From the NCBI GenBank assembly GCA_963738915.1, contig CAVTYO010000002.1, positions 222,509-286,508 on the forward strand: 64,000 bases of DNA, read 5' to 3'. A program made the position numbers and the translations under genes. The notes under the pieces were generated by a model. That model was not told the DNA's origin. It worked only from the letters and a program-made list of their open reading frames with translations, and ran no database searches. The DNA is from Pseudolabrys sp963738915 (GTDB lineage: Bacteria > Pseudomonadota > Alphaproteobacteria > Rhizobiales > Xanthobacteraceae). Each line of letters opens with the position of its first letter. The first letter of the stretch is position 1. Of this stretch, positions 25,803 to 33,875 are shown piece by piece.

Positions 25803-27287
25803 ATGGGCGCTAACCCCAGCCGTTCGACGCGTTACGGTCGCGCCAGCCTGTCGATGCTCGCGGTCGCGGCCATTGTTTGTCCGCTGCTGGCGCAGCCGGT
25901 GATGGCGCGCGGGCCGGAGAATATTTCCGACGTCGCCGAAAGCGTCATCGATTCGGTGGTCACGGTGTCGACCAAGCAGTCCGTCGACATGCGCAGCGGG
26001 CAGATGCCGCAACTGCCGCCGGGTTCACCGTTTGAGGATTTCTTCGAGGAATTCTTCAAGAACCGGCGCGGCGGAGAAAACGGCGATAACGCGCCAACTC
26101 CGCGCCGCGTCAATTCGCTCGGCTCCGGCTTCATCATCGATACCGCCGGCATCGTGGTCACCAACTACCACGTCATCAAAGACGCCGACGAGGTTGATAT
26201 CGTTCTCAACGACGGCACGTCGATCAAGGCCGAACTGATCGGTAGCGATCAAAAAGTCGATCTGGCGCTGCTGCGCTTTGCGCCGCCGCACCCGGTGAAG
26301 GCGGTGAAATTCGGCGACTCGGACAAGCTGCGGCTTGGCGAATGGGTGATCGCCATCGGCAATCCGTTCAGCCTTGGCGGCACGGTAACCGCCGGCATCG
26401 TCTCGCAGCGCAATCGCGACATCCAGTCGGGGCCCTACGACGACTACATCCAGACCGATGCGGCGATCAACCGCGGCAATTCCGGCGGGCCGCTGTTCAA
26501 CCTCAATGGCGAGGTCATCGGCGTCAACACCGCAATCATTTCGCCGTCGGGCGGCTCGATCGGCATCGGCTTTGCCATTCCCTCAAAGACGGTGATCCCG
26601 CTGGTCGCGCAGTTGCGCGCCACCGGCGAGGTGCAGCGCGGATGGCTCGGGGTTCGCATCCAGCAGGTGAGCGACGAGATCGCCGAATCGCTGAGCATTT
26701 CACCGGCGCGCGGCGCGCTGATTGCCGGCATCGACGACAAGGGACCGGCGAAATCCGCCGGGATCGAAACCGGCGACGTGGTGGTCAAGTTCGATGGCCA
26801 CGATGTGAAGGATACCCGCGAATTGCAGCGCATCGTCGCCGAAACTCCGGTCGGCAAGCCGGTCGACGTCGTCGTTATTCGCAAGGGCAAGGAAGAAACC
26901 AAGATCGTCAAGATCGGCAAGCTCGATGACGGCGAAAAGCAGGCGGTGCTGACGAAAAAAGACAACGGCGCCGGCGAAAAACCGGTGGTGAAAAAGGCGC
27001 TCGGTCTCGACCTTGCCAATCTCACCGACGACCTGCGCAAGAAGCACAAGATCAAGGACAAGGTGAAGGGCGTGCTGATCATCGGCGTCGACCCGAATTC
27101 ACCCGCCGCCGAGAAGCGCCTGCAGCCGGGCATGGTGATCGCCGAGGTGCAGCAGCAGGCGGTGTCGACGACGGCCGAATTGCAGCAGCGGCTGGACAAG
27201 CTGAGGAAAGACGGCAAGAAGGCGATCGTGCTGCTGGTGGTGAGCGCCGATGGCGACCCCAGTTTTGTGGCGCTGAGCCTGCAGTAG
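25803..27287 (+). CDS. degP: Periplasmic serine protease/chaperone of the Do (DegP) family
   Basis: 494 residues from ATG 25803 with AGGAG upstream. Signal peptide ends near QPVMA. Catalytic triad: His in VVTNYHVIKDADEV, Asp in DQKVDLALLRF, Ser in AAINRGNSGGPLFN. Two PDZ domains follow (VQRGWLGVRIQQVSDEIAES and a second from about residue 390). Degrades or refolds misfolded envelope proteins. Last gene of the hflK-hflC-DUF2065-degP cluster, all concerned with membrane and envelope protein quality. Confidence 0.93.
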   Translation: MGANPSRSTRYGRASLSMLAVAAIVCPLLAQPVMARGPENISDVAESVIDSVVTVSTKQSVDMRSGQMPQLPPGSPFEDFFEEFFKNRRGGENGDNAPTPRRVNSLGSGFIIDTAGIVVTNYHVIKDADEVDIVLNDGTSIKAELIGSDQKVDLALLRFAPPHPVKAVKFGDSDKLRLGEWVIAIGNPFSLGGTVTAGIVSQRNRDIQSGPYDDYIQTDAAINRGNSGGPLFNLNGEVIGVNTAIISPSGGSIGIGFAIPSKTVIPLVAQLRATGEVQRGWLGVRIQQVSDEIAESLSISPARGALIAGIDDKGPAKSAGIETGDVVVKFDGHDVKDTRELQRIVAETPVGKPVDVVVIRKGKEETKIVKIGKLDDGEKQAVLTKKDNGAGEKPVVKKALGLDLANLTDDLRKKHKIKDKVKGVLIIGVDPNSPAAEKRLQPGMVIAEVQQQAVSTTAELQQRLDKLRKDGKKAIVLLVVSADGDPSFVALSLQ

Positions 27288-27288
27288 A

Positions 27289-28173
27289 CTAGCGTTCGAC
27301 GAATTCAGTTTTACGGTAGCCCTGGACGTAGAGCAGCGCGGTGAGGTCGCCGTGGTCGACGCGCGCGGGCGCTACCGCCGCCACCTTTGGCTTGGCGTGA
27401 AAGGCGACGCCGAGACCGGCCGCGGCGATCATGTCCATGTCGTTGGCGCCGTCGCCGATGGCGAGCGTCTCCTGCGCCGCCAGTCCCAGCCGGTTGCGCA
27501 ATTCAATCAGCGTCGCCCGCTTGCCGTCGCGGCCGAAGATCGGCTCGGCGACGGTGCCGGCGAGCTTGCCGCCCGCGATATCGAGCGTATTTCCCCGGCT
27601 TTCATCGAAGCCGATCATCGCCGCGATGCGTTTTGTGAACGGCGTGAAGCCGCCGGAGACCATGCAGGTGAGCGCGCCGTACTTGCGCATGGTGGCGACC
27701 AGCGAGCGGCCGCCGGGCGTAAGCGTGACGCGCTTTTCGATCACGTCGTCGATCGTCTTAACCGGCAGGCCCTTGAGCAGCGCCACGCGCTCGCGCAGCG
27801 CCGGCTCGAAGGCAATGTCGCCGCGCATCGCGCGTTCGGTAATCGCCGCGACCTGCTCCTTCAGCCCGGCATAGTCGGCCAGTTCGTCGAGGCATTCCTG
27901 TCCGATCATGGTCGAATCCATGTCGGCGAGCAGCAGCGTCTTGCGCCGGTAACCCGTGGGCTGCGCCACGACGTCGATGGTCCCGCCGAGCGCTGCACGC
28001 AGGCGGTCGGACAGCGCGCGTTGGTCGGCACCCGCTTCCGCGCTAAAGGGAATGTCGGCGGCAATGCCCGCCGCGAGCCAGACCGGCTCGCCGGCATCCG
28101 GTAGTTCGGCGCGCGCGCGCGTGAGCGCCGTCTCATCGAGCGCGGGTGCGATCAGGGTTGCGACATGAGTCAT
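27289..28173 (-). CDS. serB: Phosphoserine phosphatase
   Basis: 294 residues from ATG 28173 (MTHVATLIAPALDETALTRA). HAD motifs: LLADMDSTMIGQECLDELAD with the nucleophilic Asp, CMVSGGFTPFTKRIA, and AIGDGANDMDMIAAAGLGVA. Last step of serine synthesis, L-phosphoserine to serine. Converges on degP with a single base between stop codons, and its start codon region overlaps that of divergent miaA by nine bases. Confidence 0.94.
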   Translation of the reverse strand: MTHVATLIAPALDETALTRARAELPDAGEPVWLAAGIAADIPFSAEAGADQRALSDRLRAALGGTIDVVAQPTGYRRKTLLLADMDSTMIGQECLDELADYAGLKEQVAAITERAMRGDIAFEPALRERVALLKGLPVKTIDDVIEKRVTLTPGGRSLVATMRKYGALTCMVSGGFTPFTKRIAAMIGFDESRGNTLDIAGGKLAGTVAEPIFGRDGKRATLIELRNRLGLAAQETLAIGDGANDMDMIAAAGLGVAFHAKPKVAAVAPARVDHGDLTALLYVQGYRKTEFVER

Positions 28174-29076
28174 GCGGTTCACAAGGCGGTGCTTATTGCA
28201 GGCCCGACCGCGAGCGGCAAGTCGGCGCTTGCGCTCGCGCTCGCCGAGAAACTCGGCGGCGTCATCGTCAATGCCGACTCGATGCAGGTCTATCGCGACC
28301 TGCGCGTGATCACCGCGCGGCCCGCGCCGGCCGAGGAGGCACGCGTGCCGCACCGGCTCTACGGCCATGTCGATGCCGGCGAAAATTATTCGGTCGGGCG
28401 CTGGTGCCGCGATATCGCTTCGGTGCTAGCCGACGCCGGCAGGGAGGGGCGGGTGCCGATCCTGGTCGGCGGCACCGGGCTTTACTTCAAGGCGCTGACG
28501 CAGGGACTTTCGGCGGTGCCGCCGGTGCCGGGCGAAACCCGCGACTACGTGCGTGGCAGGCTGCAAAACGAGGGCGTCGCGGCGCTCTACGCCGAACTGT
28601 TCAAGCGTGACGGCGCAACCGCGCACCGGCTGATGCCGAACGACCGCTCGCGCATTGCCCGTGCGCTGGAGGTGATCGAGGCGACCGGGCGCTCGCTCAG
28701 CGACTGGCACAAGGAAGGCATGGCCGCGCTCGTCGACCCGGAATCCACCGAAAGGATTTTTCTCACCGTCGAGCGCAAGGAACTGGTCGCGCGCATCGAG
28801 CAACGCTTTGCCGCCATGCTCGCGGCCGGCGCGCTCGACGAGGTGCGGGCGCTCCGGGCGCGCAAGCTCGATCCGCTGCTGCCGGCGATGAAGGCGCATG
28901 GCGTGCCCTGGCTCATTCGCCATCTCGACGGGGAGATCTCGCTCGACGAGGCGGCCGCCGGTGCCGTCATGGACACGCGCCGCTACGCCAAGCGGCAGCT
29001 CACCTGGTTCCGCAACCAGATGAAGGATTGGCGCTGGGTCCCGGCGGAATCGGCGCTGGCGGACTTTGAGGCCTAG
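28165..29076 (+). CDS. miaA: tRNA dimethylallyltransferase
   Basis: 303 residues. P-loop GPTASGKSALALALAEKLGG, DSMQVYRDLRVITARP and the RYAKRQLTWFRNQ motif typical of MiaA. Adds a dimethylallyl group to A37 of tRNAs reading UNN codons. Its ATG (28165) lies inside the first codons of serB on the other strand: the nine bases ATGAGTCAT read M-S-H here and M-T-H there, so each gene's promoter must lie within the other. Confidence 0.94.
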   Translation: MSHAVHKAVLIAGPTASGKSALALALAEKLGGVIVNADSMQVYRDLRVITARPAPAEEARVPHRLYGHVDAGENYSVGRWCRDIASVLADAGREGRVPILVGGTGLYFKALTQGLSAVPPVPGETRDYVRGRLQNEGVAALYAELFKRDGATAHRLMPNDRSRIARALEVIEATGRSLSDWHKEGMAALVDPESTERIFLTVERKELVARIEQRFAAMLAAGALDEVRALRARKLDPLLPAMKAHGVPWLIRHLDGEISLDEAAAGAVMDTRRYAKRQLTWFRNQMKDWRWVPAESALADFEA

Positions 29077-29092
29077 CGTTTTCGCATAGGCC
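29070..29092. terminator. Hairpin over the miaA stop codon
   Basis: GGCCTA and TAGGCC flank an 11-base spacer (GCGTTTTCGCA), with the miaA TAG in the left arm. No T-run, so a stabilising hairpin or weak terminator. Confidence 0.35.
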
Positions 29093-29176
29093 GGTTGCGC
29101 TCCTTGTATTGACCGGCGCCGCCCGAACGGGTTACCGGCCGTCTCCCCCCAAAAACGAGAGACATCCGCTGTGACC

Positions 29177-29626
29177 ATGACCATTCACGGGTTCCGCGCG
29201 CGCGAGTCAGCCGGCCGGTCGTTTCGAACTGCCTGCACTGCCGCCGCCGTCGGCGCGGCCTTGTTTTTCGGTCTCCGGGCCTCGGCGAATGCCGCGGGCT
29301 TCAGCTGGTTCTTTCAACACGTGCGCCCGACCGGTCAATGCGGCGGATCGCGCGAAGTGGCCGCAAGCAATTACGGTGGCGGGCAAATGACCGCGAGCGG
29401 GGAGAGATTCAACCCGGGCGGGATGACGGCGGCGCATCGCTCGCTGCCGTTCGGAACGCAGGTGCGCGTGACCAATCCGGCCAACGGCCGCAGCATTACC
29501 GTCCGCATCAACGACCGCGGCCCTTACGGGCAGGCGCATGCGCTCGGCGTCGAACTCGACCTTGCTCACGGTGCGGCACGAGCGCTAGGATTGCAGCAGA
29601 CCGAATGGGTTTGCGCGGATTATTGA
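29177..29626 (+). CDS. RlpA-like double-psi beta-barrel protein
   Basis: 149 residues from ATG 29177; GTG 29171 two codons earlier is the alternative. Signal-anchor region contains TACTAAAVGAALFFGLRASA, then ASNYGGGQMTASGERFNPGG, THRSLPFGT-type sequence AAHRSLPFGTQVRVTNPANG and VRINDRGPYGQAHALGVELD, the DPBB core of RlpA. RlpA-type proteins act at septal peptidoglycan; some are lytic transglycosylases. No SPOR domain, so shorter than E. coli RlpA. Confidence 0.85.
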   Translation: MTIHGFRARESAGRSFRTACTAAAVGAALFFGLRASANAAGFSWFFQHVRPTGQCGGSREVAASNYGGGQMTASGERFNPGGMTAAHRSLPFGTQVRVTNPANGRSITVRINDRGPYGQAHALGVELDLAHGAARALGLQQTEWVCADY

Positions 29627-29648
29627 GGGTTTCGGCCGGCGAATATCC

Positions 29649-29677
29649 TTGACCGCCGGGGAAAGCGCCCCTATAAA
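29649..29677 (+). promoter_or_regulatory. Sigma-70-type promoter of the ilv leader
   Basis: TTGACC, exactly 17 bases, TATAAA. Transcription would begin near 29684, about 22 bases before the leader-peptide ATG at 29706. Confidence 0.65.
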
Positions 29678-29705
29678 CCACGCAACGAAAGTACGGGCGG
29701 AAGCA

Positions 29706-29765
29706 ATGTCACGCAATATTATTACTCTGGTGGTAAAGGTCTGGACGCGCTCCCGGTGGCCCTGA
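29706..29765 (+). CDS. ilv operon leader peptide (attenuation)
   Basis: A 19-codon ORF, MSRNIITLVVKVWTRSRWP, with a run of Ile, Ile, Leu, Val, Val and Val codons, lies between a good promoter and a terminator and ends 85 bases before ilvB. This is the standard layout for transcription attenuation by branched-chain aminoacyl-tRNA supply. Downstream RNA can fold GTCTGGACGC (29739-29748) with GCGTCCGGAC (29784-29793), enclosing an inner GGTGGCCC/GGGCTCACC hairpin; ribosome stalling on the Ile/Leu/Val codons would disturb this. Confidence 0.8.
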   Translation: MSRNIITLVVKVWTRSRWP

Positions 29766-29795
29766 ACGGGCTCACCAAGGAAAGCGTCCGGACAT

Positions 29796-29816
29796 GGCCC
29801 TTAGCGGGCCTTTTTT
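29796..29816 (+). terminator. Attenuator terminator of the ilv leader
   Basis: GGCCC-TTAGC-GGGCC followed by six T residues, an intrinsic terminator placed 35 bases before the ilvB ATG. It would stop transcription when branched-chain amino acids are plentiful. Confidence 0.8.
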
Positions 29817-29850
29817 ATTGCGCGAGCGACAGACAGCAAGGACGACGACA

Positions 29851-31611
29851 ATGAGCGAGGAAATGAATGGCGCCGAAATGGTGATCCGGGCGCTTGCCGA
29901 CCAGGGCGTGAAACATCTGTTCGGCTATCCGGGCGGCGCGGTGCTGCCGATCTACGACGCCATCTTCGCGCAGGACAAGGTGCAGCACATCCTGGTGCGC
30001 CACGAGCAGGGCGCGGTGCACGCCGCCGAAGGTTACGCGCGCTCGACCGGCAAGGTCGGCTGCGTGCTCGTCACCTCCGGCCCCGGCGCCACCAATGCGG
30101 TGACGGGCCTCACCGACGCGCTGATGGATTCGATCCCGATCGTGTGCATCACCGGACAAGTTCCCACTCACTTGATCGGCAACGACGCCTTCCAGGAATG
30201 CGACACCGTCGGCATCACGCGGCCCTGCACCAAGTATAATTATCTGGTGAAGCGCATCGAGGATTTGCCGCGCGTGCTGCACGAGGCGTTCCATATCGCC
30301 TCGAGCGGGCGGCCGGGTCCGGTGGTCGTCGATATCCCGAAGGACATCCAGTTCGCCAAGGGCACTTATTCTAGGCCGAAGGATTTCGCCCACACCGGCT
30401 ATCGGCCGAAGGTGAAAGGCGACCTCGACAAGATCAAGGCCGCCGTCGAACTGATGGCGCATGCCAAGCGACCGCTATTCTACACCGGCGGCGGCGTGGT
30501 CAATTCCGGCAAGCATGCGAGCGAGCTGCTGCGCGAGCTGGTCAAGCTCACCGGCTTCCCCGTCACCTCGACGCTGATGGGCCTCGGTGCATTCCCCGCG
30601 GCCGATCCGCAGTGGATGGGCATGCTCGGCATGCACGGCACGCTCGAAGCCAATATGGCGATGCACGACTGCGACGTGATGGTCTGCATCGGCGCGCGCT
30701 TCGACGACCGCATCACCGGCCGGGTCGATGCCTTCTCGCCGGGCTCGAAGAAGATCCATGTCGACATCGATCCGTCCTCGATCAACAAGAACATCCACGT
30801 CGATATTCCGATCGTCGGCGACTGCGCGCATGTGCTGGAAGACATGGTGCGGCTCTGGCGCGCCGGCGCCAAGCACGGCGACAAGAAGGCGCTGGGCGAC
30901 TGGTGGAAGCAGATCGACAAGTGGCGCGGCCGCAAGTCGCTCGCCTATCGCGCCTCCAACGAGGTGATCAAGCCACAATATGCGATCCAGCGTCTGTTCG
31001 AACTGACCAAGGACCGCGACACCTACATCACTACCGAGGTCGGCCAGCATCAGATGTGGGCTGCGCAGTTCTACCGTTTCCAGGAACCGAACCGCTGGAT
31101 GACCTCCGGCGGTCTCGGCACCATGGGCTACGGCCTGCCGGCCTCCGTCGGCGTCCAGCTTGCACACCCGAAATCATTGGTCATCGACATTGCCGGCGAA
31201 GCCAGCGTGCTGATGACCATGCAGGAAATCTCGACCGCGGTGCAGTACCGGCTGCCGGTCAAGATCTTCATCCTCAATAACCAGTACATGGGCATGGTGC
31301 GGCAGTGGCAGGAATTGCTGCACGGCGGGCGCTATTCGGAGAGCTATTCCGAGGCGCTGCCGGATTTCGTCAAGCTCGCCGAGGCATACCACGCACACGG
31401 CATCCGCTGCGACAAGCCGGGCGATCTCGACCACGCCATCCGCGAGATGATCGACGTCGACAAGCCGGTGCTGTTCGACTGCGTGGTCGATCCGAAGGAG
31501 AACTGCTTCCCGATGATCCCGTCGGGGCGCGCGCACAACGAGATGATCCTGGGTGATGCCGCGGAGACGCTGGATGAGGCGATCACCGAGCAAGGCAAGG
31601 TGATGGTCTGA
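29851..31611 (+). CDS. ilvB: Acetolactate synthase, large subunit
   Basis: 586 residues from ATG 29851. N-terminal TPP-enzyme domain has VKHLFGYPGGAVLPIYDAIF and the catalytic Glu in ILVRHEQGAVHAAEGYARST; C-terminal domain has TSGGLGTMGYGLPASVGVQL. In the Mg/TPP motif the usual GDG/GDA is GEA (IDIAGEASVLMTMQ, with the closing NN in FILNNQYMGM). Makes acetolactate and acetohydroxybutyrate, the first common step to Val, Leu and Ile. Preceded by an attenuator and overlapping ilvN by one base. Confidence 0.96.
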   Translation: MSEEMNGAEMVIRALADQGVKHLFGYPGGAVLPIYDAIFAQDKVQHILVRHEQGAVHAAEGYARSTGKVGCVLVTSGPGATNAVTGLTDALMDSIPIVCITGQVPTHLIGNDAFQECDTVGITRPCTKYNYLVKRIEDLPRVLHEAFHIASSGRPGPVVVDIPKDIQFAKGTYSRPKDFAHTGYRPKVKGDLDKIKAAVELMAHAKRPLFYTGGGVVNSGKHASELLRELVKLTGFPVTSTLMGLGAFPAADPQWMGMLGMHGTLEANMAMHDCDVMVCIGARFDDRITGRVDAFSPGSKKIHVDIDPSSINKNIHVDIPIVGDCAHVLEDMVRLWRAGAKHGDKKALGDWWKQIDKWRGRKSLAYRASNEVIKPQYAIQRLFELTKDRDTYITTEVGQHQMWAAQFYRFQEPNRWMTSGGLGTMGYGLPASVGVQLAHPKSLVIDIAGEASVLMTMQEISTAVQYRLPVKIFILNNQYMGMVRQWQELLHGGRYSESYSEALPDFVKLAEAYHAHGIRCDKPGDLDHAIREMIDVDKPVLFDCVVDPKENCFPMIPSGRAHNEMILGDAAETLDEAITEQGKVMV

Positions 31612-32156
31612 TGAACGCACCAACCACGAGCCACTATCCCGCCGCGCCCAAGGCGCAGAAGCAGGAATCGCACACGCTCTCGGTGCTGGTCGACAACGAG
31701 CCGGGCGTTCTGGCGCGCGTCATCGGCCTGTTCGCCGGGCGCGGCTACAATATCGAGTCGCTCACCGTCTCGGAGACCGAGCACGCCAAGCACCTGTCGC
31801 TGATCACCGTGGTGACCACGGGCACGCCGATGGTGATCGAGCAGATCAAGAACCAGCTCGACCGTCTTGTGCCGGTGCACCGCGTCGTCGACATGACGCT
31901 CGCCGGCAATTCCATCGAGCGCGAGCTCGCCATGGTCAAGGTGCGCGGCAAGGGCGAGCACCGCGTCGAGGCGCTGCGTCTTGCCGACGCCTTCCGGGCG
32001 CGGGTGATCGACGCCACCACCGAAAGCTTCGTGTTCGAGCTCACCGGCGCCTCGAACAAGATCGAGCAGTTCATCGCGCTGATGCTGCCGCTCGGCCTGA
32101 TCGAGGTCTCGCGCACCGGCGTCGTCGCCATCGCGCGCGGGCCGGAGGGGATGTAA
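31611..32156 (+). CDS. ilvN: Acetolactate synthase, small regulatory subunit
   Basis: 181 residues. N-terminal ACT domain (HTLSVLVDNEPGVLARVIGL, FAGRGYNIESLTVSETEHAK) binds valine for feedback inhibition; the second half (IDATTESFVFELTGASNKIE) is the usual C-terminal ACT-like domain. ilvN/ilvH naming is interchangeable here. TGATG overlap with ilvB ensures stoichiometric production. Confidence 0.94.
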   Translation: MNAPTTSHYPAAPKAQKQESHTLSVLVDNEPGVLARVIGLFAGRGYNIESLTVSETEHAKHLSLITVVTTGTPMVIEQIKNQLDRLVPVHRVVDMTLAGNSIERELAMVKVRGKGEHRVEALRLADAFRARVIDATTESFVFELTGASNKIEQFIALMLPLGLIEVSRTGVVAIARGPEGM

Positions 32157-32167
32157 GCGTCACCGTC

Positions 32168-32767
32168 ATGCCCTTCGACGTCTTGCTGGCGCTCACCGTG
32201 TTCGCCTTCGTCATGGCGTTCACGCCGGGGCCGAACAATATCCTGCTGACCGCGTCGGGCGTGAACTTCGGCTTCGCGCGCACCGTCCCGCATCTGCTCG
32301 GCGTGGATGTCGGCTTTGTTTTTTTGCTCGCGGTCTTCGCCGGCGGACTCGGGCTTGTGTTTGCCGCCGTGCCGGCGCTGCAACTGGCGCTCAAGATCGC
32401 CGGCGCGGCCTACATGCTTTGGCTTGCCTGGAAGGTGGCGAGCGCGCGGCCGGTCGAAGGCGAGGGCGATGCGCCGGGCAAACCGATGACATTTCTGCAG
32501 GCCGCAGCCTTCCAGTGGGTCAATCCCAAGGCATTCGTGGCGGCGCTGTCGGGCGTTGCGGTCTACATGCGGCCCGGCCACGAGCGCGAGGATTTCGTCA
32601 TCGTGCTGATCGTGTTCGCGCTGGCGACCGCGCTGTCGACCGCGACCTGGGCGGGCTTCGGCGTGGCGCTGCGGCGCTTCCTGCGCGAGCCCAGGCACGC
32701 GCGAATTTTCAACCTGGCGATGGGCCTGCTGTTGATCGCCAGCATCTATCCGATCGTCACGGAATGA
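32168..32767 (+). CDS. LysE/RhtB family exporter
   Basis: 199 residues with six predicted spans. Family start motif is FAFVMAFTPGPNNILLTASG, then ALKIAGAAYMLWLAWKVASA and FQWVNPKAFVAALSGV. Members export amino acids or related metabolites. It sits 11 bp after ilvN and 81 bp before ilvC, so export of a branched-chain product or overflow acetolactate derivative is a reasonable but unproven inference. Confidence 0.88.
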   Translation: MPFDVLLALTVFAFVMAFTPGPNNILLTASGVNFGFARTVPHLLGVDVGFVFLLAVFAGGLGLVFAAVPALQLALKIAGAAYMLWLAWKVASARPVEGEGDAPGKPMTFLQAAAFQWVNPKAFVAALSGVAVYMRPGHEREDFVIVLIVFALATALSTATWAGFGVALRRFLREPRHARIFNLAMGLLLIASIYPIVTE

Positions 32768-32848
32768 AAAAATCGCCGGGACTTGTGGCCTTGCGCCCGG
32801 CGTCCTAGAAGCAGGGCCGACATTTCAAGGGGCTCAAACGAGGGTATC

Positions 32849-33868
32849 ATGCGTGTTTATTACGATCGCGACGCCGACCTCAACCTGATCAAGGGCAAGA
32901 AGGTCGCCGTCATCGGCTACGGCAGCCAGGGTCACGCCCACGCGCTCAATCTGCGCGACAGCGGCGTCAAGGACGTGGCGGTGGCGCTGCGCAAGACGTC
33001 GACCGGCGTGAAGAAGGCGGAAGCGGAAAAATTCAAGGTCATGGAGGTGGCCGACGCCGCCAAATGGGCCGACGTGATGATGATGCTCACGCCCGACGAA
33101 TTGCAGGGCGACATCTGGCGCGATCATATCGTCAAGAACATCAAGGACGGCGCCGCGATCATGTTCGCGCACGGCCTCAACGTGCACTTCAATCTTATCG
33201 AGCCGGGCAAGGGCATCGACGTGCTGATGGTCGCGCCCAAGGGTCCCGGGCACACCGTGCGCTCGGAGTATCAGCGCGGCGCCGGCGTGCCGTGCCTCAT
33301 CGCCATCCATCAGGATGCCTCCGGCAACGCCCACGACCTCGGCCTCTCCTATGCCTCGGCGATCGGCGGCGGCCGCGCCGGCATCATCGAGACGACGTTC
33401 AAGGAAGAATGCGAGACCGATCTGTTCGGCGAGCAGACCGTGCTCTGCGGCGGCCTCGTCGAGCTGATGAAGGCCGGTTACGAGACGCTGGTGGAGGCCG
33501 GCTACGCGCCGGAGATGGCCTATTTCGAGTGCGTCCATGAGGTGAAGCTGATCGTCGACCTGATCTACGAGGGCGGCATCGCCAACATGAACTACTCGAT
33601 CTCCAACACCGCCGAATACGGCGAATACATCTCCGGGCCGCGCGTCGTCACGCCCGCGGTGAAGGCGGAGATGAAGAAGGTGCTGGGCGACATCCAGTCC
33701 GGCCGCTTCACCCGCGACTGGATGCTGGAGAACAAGGTCAACCAGACCTCGTTCAAGGCGACCCGCGCCAAACTCGCCGAGCACGGCATCGAGCAGGTCG
33801 GCGCCAAGCTGCGCGAGATGATGCCCTGGATCAAGCAAAGGGCGTTGGTCGACAAGGCGAAGAACTAG
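32849..33868 (+). CDS. ilvC: Ketol-acid reductoisomerase
   Basis: 339 residues, class I length, from ATG 32849 with GAGGG upstream. NADPH motif VAVIGYGSQGHAHALNLRDS; PKGPGHTVRSEYQRGAGVPC; metal-binding and catalytic region with EETFKEECETDLFGEQTVLC-type sequence and YECVHEVKLIVDL-type helix (FECVHEVKLIVDLIYEGGIA). Second step of Val/Leu/Ile synthesis, using the product of IlvBN encoded upstream. Confidence 0.96.
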   Translation: MRVYYDRDADLNLIKGKKVAVIGYGSQGHAHALNLRDSGVKDVAVALRKTSTGVKKAEAEKFKVMEVADAAKWADVMMMLTPDELQGDIWRDHIVKNIKDGAAIMFAHGLNVHFNLIEPGKGIDVLMVAPKGPGHTVRSEYQRGAGVPCLIAIHQDASGNAHDLGLSYASAIGGGRAGIIETTFKEECETDLFGEQTVLCGGLVELMKAGYETLVEAGYAPEMAYFECVHEVKLIVDLIYEGGIANMNYSISNTAEYGEYISGPRVVTPAVKAEMKKVLGDIQSGRFTRDWMLENKVNQTSFKATRAKLAEHGIEQVGAKLREMMPWIKQRALVDKAKN

Positions 33869-33875
33869 ACCGCGA

